From JBJHBY01 sp050485745 (GTDB lineage: Bacteria > Pseudomonadota > Gammaproteobacteria > Pseudomonadales > CAMLJR01), in contig JBJHBY010000056.1 of NCBI GenBank assembly GCA_050485745.1, forward strand, positions 1 through 16,307: a stretch of 16,307 bases of DNA, written 5' to 3'. Shown here piece after piece: positions 1 to 4,820 of the stretch. Positions within the stretch are counted from its first letter, which is position 1, and the number at the start of each line of letters is the position of its first letter. A program made the translations under genes and the position numbers. A model generated the notes under the pieces. The model was not told where the DNA came from and did no database searches. It saw nothing but the letters and a program-made list of their open reading frames with translations.

Positions 1-66
1 CCCCAGTGCTTCGGTGTCCAGTGCCGGCTGCACCCAGTCGCGCAGCCATTGTTCGCTGAATTTCAT
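1..66 (-). CDS. pheT: Phenylalanyl-tRNA synthetase beta subunit, N-terminal 22 codons (partial)
   Basis: Only the first 22 codons are inside the window; the reading frame is still open at position 1. The peptide begins MKFSEQWLRDWV, which is the conserved opening of gammaproteobacterial PheT (the beta subunit of the alpha2-beta2 enzyme that charges tRNA-Phe and, through its B3/B4 domain, edits mischarged tyrosine). The start ATG is at 64-66. The gap from the pheS stop is 43 nt, too short for independent expression to be likely, so pheS and pheT are read as one operon. The ribosome-binding site is weak (GGAA about 8 nt upstream). Identification rests on the short N-terminal match plus position directly after pheS. 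Confidence 0.9.
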   Translation of the reverse strand, partial: MKFSEQWLRDWVQPALDTEALG

Positions 67-109
67 GTCGGGATTCCAGTCCGGTCAAACCACGGTCGAC
101 GCCACAGAG

Positions 110-1126
110 CTAGCGGAATTGCTCCAGGAAGCGCAGATCGTTCTCGAAGAACAGGCGCAGGTCGCCCACACCATAGCGCAGCATCGCCATACGCTCGACG
201 CCCAGGCCGAAGGCGAAGCCGCTGAAGCGCTCGGCATCGATGCCACTGAAGCCGAACACCCGCGGGTGCACCATGCCGCAGCCCATGACCTCCAGCCAGC
301 CGGTCTGGCTGCACACGCGGCAGCCACTGCCACCGCAGTGCACACACTGGATGTCGACCTCCGCCGAGGGTTCGGTGAAGGGAAAATAGGACGGGCGGAA
401 GCGCACCGCCAGCTCACGCTCGAAGAACACCCGCAGGAACTGCTGGATCAGACCCTTGAGCTCGGCGAAGTTGGTGTCCTCGCTGATCAGCAGGCCCTCG
501 ACCTGGTGAAACATCGGAGTATGGGTCAGGTCGGAATCGCAGCGATAGACGCGGCCGGGACAGATCACCCGCAGCGGCGGCTCGCGGTTTTCCATGACCC
601 GCACCTGCACCGGCGACGTGTGGGTGCGCAACACGGTACGCTCGTCCACGTAAAAGGTATCGTGCATCGCCCGGGCCGGATGGTGCGCAGGAATATTGAG
701 AGCTTCGAAGTTGTGGTAGTCGTCTTCCACCTCCGGGCCCTCGACCACGTCGAAGCCGACCCGGCGGAAGAATTCACTGATGCGCTCGATGGTCCGGGTG
801 ACCGGGTGCAGGCCGCCACTGTGCTGACCACGCCCGGGCAGGGTCACGTCGATGCGCTCCTGCGCCAGGCGCTGGCTGACGGCATCCGCCTCCAGCTGCT
901 CGCGACGCGAGCCGATCAGCACTTGCAGTGCTTCCTTGACGCGATTGATTTCGGCGCCGGCGGCAGGCCGCTCTTCGGAGGGAAGCCGGCCCAGCTCCTT
1001 CAACTGCGCCGTGACCAGGCCCTTCTTGCCCAGGTATTCCACCCGCAACTGTTCGAGGGCGGGCACATCCGCCGCCGCGGCGATGGCCGCCTCCGCGTTC
1101 CGTGCCAGGGTTGCCAGATCACTCAT
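110..1126 (-). CDS. pheS: Phenylalanyl-tRNA synthetase alpha subunit
   Basis: Catalytic subunit of cytosolic PheRS, a class II aminoacyl-tRNA synthetase that ligates phenylalanine to tRNA-Phe. The 338-residue length is slightly above the E. coli protein (327). The N-terminal coiled-coil region (about 1-90) is followed by the class II core: HPARAMHDTFY near 148-159, the RTHTSPVQVR segment near 167-176, the RPSYFPFTEPSAEVD motif near 244-258, and the C-terminal GFAFGLGVERMAMLRYG motif 3 near 303-319. Between the last two lies an insertion with four cysteines (C261, C264, C269, C272; CxxC-x4-CxxC) that E. coli PheS lacks but that I recall from Pseudomonas-type enzymes; it looks like a zinc knuckle. 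An intrinsic terminator-like hairpin lies only about 17 nt before the ATG, so transcription must read through it. Confidence 0.97.
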   Translation of the reverse strand: MSDLATLARNAEAAIAAAADVPALEQLRVEYLGKKGLVTAQLKELGRLPSEERPAAGAEINRVKEALQVLIGSRREQLEADAVSQRLAQERIDVTLPGRGQHSGGLHPVTRTIERISEFFRRVGFDVVEGPEVEDDYHNFEALNIPAHHPARAMHDTFYVDERTVLRTHTSPVQVRVMENREPPLRVICPGRVYRCDSDLTHTPMFHQVEGLLISEDTNFAELKGLIQQFLRVFFERELAVRFRPSYFPFTEPSAEVDIQCVHCGGSGCRVCSQTGWLEVMGCGMVHPRVFGFSGIDAERFSGFAFGLGVERMAMLRYGVGDLRLFFENDLRFLEQFR

Positions 1127-1142
1127 GTCGTTTTCATCCGCT

Positions 1143-1183
1143 CAGAAACAAAACAGGGAAAGGACCAGCAGCCCTTTCCCTGT
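1143..1183 (-). terminator. Intrinsic terminator or attenuator directly upstream of pheS
   Basis: On the minus strand an 11-bp perfect stem (ACAGGGAAAGG / CCTTTCCCTGT; arms at 1173-1183 and 1153-1163) with a 9-nt loop is followed at once by TTTGTTTCT, the layout of a Rho-independent terminator. It ends about 17 nt before the pheS ATG, leaving no room for a promoter in between. Either pheST is expressed by controlled readthrough (attenuation, as known for E. coli pheST) or by leakage. I looked for a phenylalanine-rich leader peptide upstream and found no run of Phe codons, so the control mechanism is open. Confidence 0.75.
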
Positions 1184-1203
1184 CCTGAAAACCGCGTGAA
1201 TCG

Positions 1204-1351
1204 TTCAGAACCCATTTACAATCTGCTGCACGTCGGCCCTGCGGCATTAGCAACCGGCTCGGAATGCTCATTTACTCACTGTAAACTCCGCTTCCTCGCC
1301 GGTTTCTGCCTTGCAGGGCTCTGGCTCGCAAATTCGCAAACGGGTTCTGAA
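1204..1351 (-). repeat. 148-bp near-complete inverted repeat, MITE-like or structured RNA element
   Basis: The element begins TTCAGAACCC (1204-1213) and ends with its exact reverse complement (1342-1351). Inward, successive arm segments pair: 1214-1219 with 1336-1341, 1220-1226 with 1328-1334, 1236-1246 with 1307-1319, 1252-1258 with 1298-1304, 1261-1267 with 1290-1295, and 1270-1275 with 1281-1286 closing a 5-nt loop. The unlike pairs at 1214/1341, 1218/1337, 1223/1331 and 1270/1286 are all A-C on the plus strand and G-U on the minus strand, so RNA made in the operon direction folds better. It carries no credible gene. From memory, similar sequence is dispersed in intergenic regions of other gammaproteobacteria, but I could not search. 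I cannot tell a mobile repeat from a pheST leader RNA. Confidence 0.75.
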
Positions 1352-1370
1352 GCCGGCGCCAGGCGCCGGC
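1352..1370 (-). terminator. GC-rich palindromic hairpin just after rplT, without a U tract
   Basis: A 19-nt perfect palindrome around one central base (GCCGGCGCC, A, GGCGCCGGC on the plus strand) starts 5 nt after the rplT stop. It resembles the stem of an intrinsic terminator, but the U tract is missing: in the operon direction the stem is followed by TTCAG, the terminal repeat of the 148-bp element that abuts it. One reading is that the element inserted at the 3' end of a former terminator and weakened it. It may also only protect the mRNA 3' end. Confidence 0.4.
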
Positions 1371-1375
1371 AGGAC

Positions 1376-1732
1376 TCAGGCCAATGCTGCCCTGGCTTGC
1401 TCCACGATCGCGCTGAATGCCCGCTTGTCGTGAACCGCCAGGTCCGCCAGAACCTTGCGGTCCAGGCCGATCTCGGCGCGACGCAGGCCGGCGATCAGGC
1501 GGCTGTAGCCCAGGCCGTTGGCCCGCGACGCCGCATTGATGCGGGCAATCCACAGGGCGCGGAACTGGCGCTTGCGCTGACGACGATCGCGGTAGGCATA
1601 TTGGCCGGCCTTGATGACCGCTTGCTTGGCCACGCGGAATACACGCGAACGGGCACCGTAGTAACCCTTGGCCAGTTTCAGAATTTTCTTGTGGCGGCGA
1701 CGCGCCGTCACTCCACGCTTGACACGGGGCAT
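1376..1732 (-). CDS. rplT: 50S ribosomal protein bL20
   Basis: Primary 23S rRNA-binding protein needed early in large-subunit assembly. The 118-residue length is the family norm. The sequence has the very basic N-terminal extension (MPRVKRGVTARRRHKKILK) and the signature region with YRDRRQRKRQFRALWIARIN near 47-66, followed by the globular C-terminal domain. A good Shine-Dalgarno (AGGAG, 9 nt from the ATG) supports the start. It follows rpmI by 37 nt in the conserved infC-rpmI-rplT cluster. In E. coli, bL20 represses its own operon by binding rpmI leader RNA; I did not identify an equivalent site here. Confidence 0.98.
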   Translation of the reverse strand: MPRVKRGVTARRRHKKILKLAKGYYGARSRVFRVAKQAVIKAGQYAYRDRRQRKRQFRALWIARINAASRANGLGYSRLIAGLRRAEIGLDRKVLADLAVHDKRAFSAIVEQARAALA

Positions 1733-1769
1733 AACTCAACTCTCCTGAAGACGTTCGACTCGACCGGGA

Positions 1770-1964
1770 TCAATTCACCCGCAGCATGCGCTTGATCAGC
1801 GGCAGATCACCCGCATCGATTGCGGTGGTGCCGCGCAGTTGACGCTTGCGCTTGGTGGTCATCTTGGTGAGGATGTGGCTCTTGAACGCCTGCTTGCGCT
1901 TGAAGCCGGAACCCGTCTTCTTGAAGCGCTTCGCTGCCCCGCTGTGTACCTTTTGCTTTGGCAT
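1770..1964 (-). CDS. rpmI: 50S ribosomal protein bL35
   Basis: Small basic large-subunit protein of 64 residues, the usual length. The sequence opens MPKQKVHSGAAKRFKKTGSG, the bL35 signature, and ends with the family-typical DLPLIKRMLRVN. The ATG has a Shine-Dalgarno GGAG with 8-nt spacing. It lies 47 nt after infC and 37 nt before rplT, the standard order in gammaproteobacteria, and is presumably translated from the same mRNA. Confidence 0.98.
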   Translation of the reverse strand: MPKQKVHSGAAKRFKKTGSGFKRKQAFKSHILTKMTTKRKRQLRGTTAIDAGDLPLIKRMLRVN

Positions 1965-2011
1965 GATCTAAACTCCGCATTCGCAATGAAATGAAGTGAC
2001 GTTCGCTGCTG

Positions 2012-2554
2012 TCACTTCTTCTTTTTCGGGGCGAGCACCATCGTCAGTTGCCGACCTTCCATCTTCGGGAATTGCTCCACAATGCTGAGTGCTTCCAGAT
2101 CGGCTTCGATCCGCTTCAGCAATTGCATGCCAATTTCCTGATGGGCCATCTCACGGCCGCGGAAACGCAATGTCACCTTGGCCTTGTCCCCGTGTTCAAG
2201 GAAACGTATCAGGTTGCGCAGCTTGACCTGATAATCCCCCTCTTCAGTCCCGGGTCGAAACTTCACTTCCTTGACCTGGGTTCTGACCTGCTTCTTCTTG
2301 GCGACAGCCTGTTGCTTCTTCGCCTCGAAGATAAACTTGCCGTAGTCCATGACCTTGCAGACCACCGGATCGGAATCCGCGATCTGCACCAGGTCCACAC
2401 CAGCTTCTTCCGCCGCTGCCAGCGCCTCGGCAATAGGGACGATACCCACCTGCTCGCCGTCGACGCCGATCAGCCTGACCTCGCGCGCGGTGATCTCGTC
2501 GTTGAGAAGGGCGCGCTTGTCCTGTGACTTGGCTTTGCTGCTGCTACGTTTGAT
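2012..2554 (-). CDS. infC: Translation initiation factor IF-3, probable AUC start
   Basis: IF-3 binds the 30S subunit, checks start-codon and initiator-tRNA pairing and keeps subunits apart. The N-terminal domain is recognisable by LNDEITAREVRLIGVDG, the linker is lysine-rich around KKQQAVAKKKQ, and the C-terminal domain carries VKEIKFRPGT-like, GDYQVKLRN and LRFRGREMAH motifs, ending APKKKK. Length is about 180 residues, the family norm. A TTG at 2558-2560 overlaps the thrS stop (TTGA), but the GGAG is only 2 nt from it; the same GGAG lies 8 nt from the ATC at 2552-2554. infC starts at AUU in E. coli, where IF-3 represses its own translation, so I chose ATC. If the TTG is used, the protein gains two residues (start at 2560). 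Confidence 0.95.
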   Translation of the reverse strand: MKRSSSKAKSQDKRALLNDEITAREVRLIGVDGEQVGIVPIAEALAAAEEAGVDLVQIADSDPVVCKVMDYGKFIFEAKKQQAVAKKKQVRTQVKEVKFRPGTEEGDYQVKLRNLIRFLEHGDKAKVTLRFRGREMAHQEIGMQLLKRIEADLEALSIVEQFPKMEGRQLTMVLAPKKKK

Positions 2555-2556
2555 TG

Positions 2557-4482
2557 TCAACTCTCCAATACTGCACGGCCGCGGCGCGCCACATCGGCGT
2601 CCAGGTGCCCGATCAGGGCCTCCAGGGACATGGAACCGAGATCGGCTCCCTCTCGCGTCCTTACCGCCACGGTCTGCTGTTCGACTTCCCGATCCCCCAC
2701 TACCAGGAGATAGGGCACCTTCTGAATTGTGTGCTCGCGGATTTTAAAGCCGATCTTCTCATTTCTCAAGTCAGCCTCGACCCGAAAGCCCTTGTTTTGC
2801 AAGGCTTCCTCCAGGCCCCTCACATAAGCGGCCTGAGAGTCGGTGATATTCAGCAACACCGCCTGCACCGGGGCCAGCCAGGTGGGGAAGGCACCCTCGT
2901 AGTGCTCGATCAGGATGCCGATGAAGCGCTCAAAGGAGCCGAGGATCGCCCGGTGCAGCATCACCGGGGTACGGCGGCTGCCGTCCTCCGCCACATACTG
3001 GGCATCCAGGCGGCCGGGCATGGAGAAATCCACCTGGATGGTGCCCAGTTGCCAGACCCGGCCGATGCAGTCCTTCAGGGAGAACTCGATCTTGGGCCCG
3101 TAGAAAGCCCCCTCCCCCGGCAGCTCCTCCCAGGGCAAACCCTGGGCGTCGAGGGCCCGGGCCAGGGCCTGTTCGGCACGATCCCAGTCCTCGTCGCTGC
3201 CGACGCGCTGGGCCGGGCGGGTGGAAAGGCGGTAGATCACCTCGCTGAAGCCGAAATCCCGGTAGACCTCGTGCAGGAAGTCGATAAACGTAGCGACCTC
3301 AGGCTGGATCTGCTCTTCAGTACAGAAGATATGCGCGTCGTCCTGAGTGAAGCCGCGCACCCGCATGATACCGTGCAGGGAGCCGGAGGGCTCGTTGCGA
3401 TGACAGGAGCCGAACTCCGCCAGGCGCAGGGGCAGATCGCGGTAGCTGCGCAATCCCTGGTTGAACACCTGCACATGGCAGGGGCAGTTCATCGGCTTGA
3501 CCGCGAAGTCGCGCTCCTCGGCCTCCAGTACGAACATGCCGTGGCCAAATTTGTCGGCGTGGCCGGAACGCTGCCACAGGCTCATGTCGACGATCTGCGG
3601 GGTACGGATCTCGCGGTAGCCCCAGCGCCGCTGCTGTGCCGCCATGTACTGTTCGATACCACGGTACAGGGTCCAGCCACGGGGGTGCCAGAACACCATG
3701 CCCGGGGCCTCTTCCTGCATGTGGAACAGGTCCAGCTTGCGACCGATGCGGCGGTGATCACGCTTCTCGGCCTGCTCGATGCGGTGCAGATAGGCCTTGA
3801 GCTCCTTCGGCGTCGCCCAGGCGGTGCCGTAGATGCGTTGCAGCATGGCGTTGCGGGAGTCTCCCCGCCAGTACGCGCCGGCCACCTTGGTCAGCTTGAA
3901 GGCGCCGAGCTTGCCGGTGCTGGGCACGTGCGGCCCGCGGCACAGGTCCATCCACTCGCCCTGGCGGTACAGGGAGATCGCCTCGCCCTCGGGCAGGTCG
4001 CGGACGATCTCGACCTTGTAGTGCTCGCCCAGGGCGTCGAAGGCGGCGGCGGCCTCATCCCGGGGCATTTCCAGGCGCTGCACGGGCAGGTCCGCCGCGG
4101 CCAGTTCGGCCATACGCTGCTCGATGCGCTCGAGGTCTTCCGGCGTGAACGGGCGCTCGTAGGCAAAGTCGTAGTAGAAGCCGTCCTCGATCACCGGGCC
4201 GATGGTGACCTGGGCCCCGGGATACAGATCCTGCACTGCCTGGGCCAGCAGGTGGGCCGTGGAGTGACGCAGGATCTCCAGGCCATCGGCATCCTTCGCG
4301 GTGACGATGGCCAGCTCGGCATCACCCTCAATGCAGTGGCTGGTGTCGACCAGGCGGCCGTCGACGCGGCCAGCCAGGGCGGCCTTGGCCAGGCCGGGGC
4401 CGATATCGGCGGCAACATCGGCCACGGTGACCGCGGCATCGAAGCGGCGCTGGCTACCATCGGGGAGTGTGATTACAGGCAT
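2557..4482 (-). CDS. thrS: Threonyl-tRNA synthetase
   Basis: Charges tRNA-Thr and removes mischarged serine. The 641 residues align along their length with E. coli ThrRS (642). Domains in order: N-terminal TGS domain (about 1-61); editing domain with H73, H77 (RHSTAHLLAQ) and C181, H185 (CRGPH); class II catalytic core with the zinc ligands C333 (MNCPCH), H384 (DDAHIF) and H510 (PVMLHRAILGS); C-terminal anticodon-binding domain from about 535. The start ATG has AAGGA with a 9-nt gap. The stop TGA overlaps the start region of infC. The leader contains a hairpin whose loop resembles the tRNA-Thr anticodon loop, so translational autorepression like that of E. coli thrS is likely. Confidence 0.98.
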   Translation of the reverse strand: MPVITLPDGSQRRFDAAVTVADVAADIGPGLAKAALAGRVDGRLVDTSHCIEGDAELAIVTAKDADGLEILRHSTAHLLAQAVQDLYPGAQVTIGPVIEDGFYYDFAYERPFTPEDLERIEQRMAELAAADLPVQRLEMPRDEAAAAFDALGEHYKVEIVRDLPEGEAISLYRQGEWMDLCRGPHVPSTGKLGAFKLTKVAGAYWRGDSRNAMLQRIYGTAWATPKELKAYLHRIEQAEKRDHRRIGRKLDLFHMQEEAPGMVFWHPRGWTLYRGIEQYMAAQQRRWGYREIRTPQIVDMSLWQRSGHADKFGHGMFVLEAEERDFAVKPMNCPCHVQVFNQGLRSYRDLPLRLAEFGSCHRNEPSGSLHGIMRVRGFTQDDAHIFCTEEQIQPEVATFIDFLHEVYRDFGFSEVIYRLSTRPAQRVGSDEDWDRAEQALARALDAQGLPWEELPGEGAFYGPKIEFSLKDCIGRVWQLGTIQVDFSMPGRLDAQYVAEDGSRRTPVMLHRAILGSFERFIGILIEHYEGAFPTWLAPVQAVLLNITDSQAAYVRGLEEALQNKGFRVEADLRNEKIGFKIREHTIQKVPYLLVVGDREVEQQTVAVRTREGADLGSMSLEALIGHLDADVARRGRAVLES

Positions 4483-4504
4483 GGCGACATTCCTTTACAC
4501 AGTG

Positions 4505-4525
4505 GTGGCCTGTACCAGGGGCCAC
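4505..4525 (-). promoter_or_regulatory. Candidate thrS operator hairpin, tRNA-Thr anticodon-arm mimic
   Basis: In the thrS mRNA the stem GUGGCC / GGCCAC closes the loop CCUGGUACA. Taking the outer C and A as an unpaired or non-canonical pair leaves a 7-nt loop, CUGGUAC, with U, GGU and A at positions equivalent to U33, anticodon 34-36 and 37. GGU is a threonine anticodon. The second G and the U are 33 and 32 nt before the A of the start codon. In E. coli the thrS operator contains an anticodon-arm mimic at about this distance, bound by ThrRS to block ribosome loading. An alternative fold (CCUG pairing with CAGG around a GUA triloop) exists but needs a 2-nt bulge. Confidence 0.6.
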
Positions 4526-4532
4526 ATGACGA

Positions 4533-4549
4533 TCGCCTGAAGCGGGCGA
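4533..4549 (-). promoter_or_regulatory. Second hairpin in the thrS leader
   Basis: A 5-bp stem (UCGCC / GGCGA in the mRNA) encloses a 7-nt loop CGCUUCA, 7 nt upstream of the anticodon-mimic hairpin. The 5-bp/7-nt geometry is that of an anticodon arm, but the triplet at the anticodon position (CUU) is not a threonine anticodon. The E. coli thrS operator has a second structured arm upstream of the anticodon mimic; this could be its counterpart. Confidence 0.4.
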
Positions 4550-4551
4550 CA

Positions 4552-4595
4552 ATCCGTCCGGAACCATCCGTCCGGAAACAAACCAGTCCAGAAAC
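4552..4595. repeat. Short degenerate direct repeats in the thrS leader
   Basis: Two adjacent 14-nt units, ATCCGTCCGGAACC (4552-4565) and ATCCGTCCGGAAAC (4566-4579), differ at one position; a third unit at 4582-4595 matches 11 of 14. On the mRNA strand the CCGGA and TCCGG parts could pair with each other. The stretch between the tRNA-Val terminator and this repeat is G/T-rich on the mRNA strand and shows no -10 box. Confidence 0.6.
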
Positions 4596-4608
4596 AAACC
4601 AGAACCAA

Positions 4609-4644
4609 ACAAACAAAAAAGGCACTGAACCGGTCAGCGCCTTT
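4609..4644 (-). terminator. Intrinsic terminator of tRNA-Val
   Basis: On the minus strand AAAGGCGCTGA pairs with TCAGTGCCTTT (arms at 4634-4644 and 4618-4628, 11 bp with one G-U) around a 5-nt loop, followed by TTTGTTTGTTT. The G-U pair is an A-C mismatch on the other strand, so it works in the tRNA direction only. It lies 12 nt after the encoded CCA end. As no promoter is evident between here and thrS, readthrough may feed the thrS operon. Confidence 0.85.
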
Positions 4645-4656
4645 CTTGCAGGAAGC

Positions 4657-4733
4657 TGGTAGGCACGATTGGATTCGAACCAACGACCCCCACCATGTCA
4701 AGGTGGTGCTCTAACCAACTGAGCTACGTGCCT
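4657..4733 (-). tRNA. tRNA-Val(GAC)
   Basis: A complete 77-nt tRNA including an encoded CCA (4657-4659). The 7-bp acceptor stem is AGGCACG / CGTGCCT with discriminator A; the D arm contains AGCTCAGTTGGTTAGAGC; the anticodon stem CCACC / GGTGG encloses TTGACAT with anticodon GAC, which reads GUC and GUU valine codons; the T arm carries GGTTCGAATCC. The variable loop is short. The body is nearly identical in layout to the E. coli tRNA-Val(GAC). It is followed by its own terminator and preceded by its own promoter. Confidence 0.98.
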
Positions 4734-4746
4734 GTCGTGGCCGCGC

Positions 4747-4775
4747 ATTATAGTGAGGCCGGCGCGGGCACACAA
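4747..4775 (-). promoter_or_regulatory. Sigma-70 promoter of tRNA-Val with GC-rich discriminator
   Basis: On the minus strand a perfect TATAAT (4747-4752) is separated by 17 nt from TTGTGT (4770-4775), which keeps the TTG of the -35 consensus. The sequence after the -10 is GCGCGGCC, a GC-rich discriminator typical of stringently controlled stable-RNA promoters. Predicted initiation near 4740 gives a leader of only about 7 nt before the mature tRNA 5' end at 4733. Confidence 0.85.
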
Positions 4776-4820
4776 GCCCCGAATACGGCCCGGTATCCCG
4801 GCGCATGCCCCACCGCGAGC

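Noticed and set aside
1141..1250. Possible Phe leader peptide for pheST attenuation (frames beginning at minus-strand ATGs near 1217 and 1247).
   Set aside because: Only scattered Phe codons, no run, no Shine-Dalgarno, and both frames run through the terminator into pheS.
14..1795. A 593-codon plus-strand open frame running across pheS, the 148-bp element and rplT.
   Set aside because: It is the antisense shadow of pheS and rplT joined through the inverted repeat; no ribosome-binding site or family resemblance.
2554..4662. A 702-codon plus-strand open frame antisense to thrS, and similar long antisense frames over uvrB (4695-6767), the AsmA-like gene (9321-11549), the ABC-F gene (7503-8567) and the channel gene (13746-15173).
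   Set aside because: Long antisense frames are expected in high-GC coding DNA; the products are compositionally biased (His/Gln/Leu/Ala-rich), match no family I know, and the opposite strand holds unmistakable genes.
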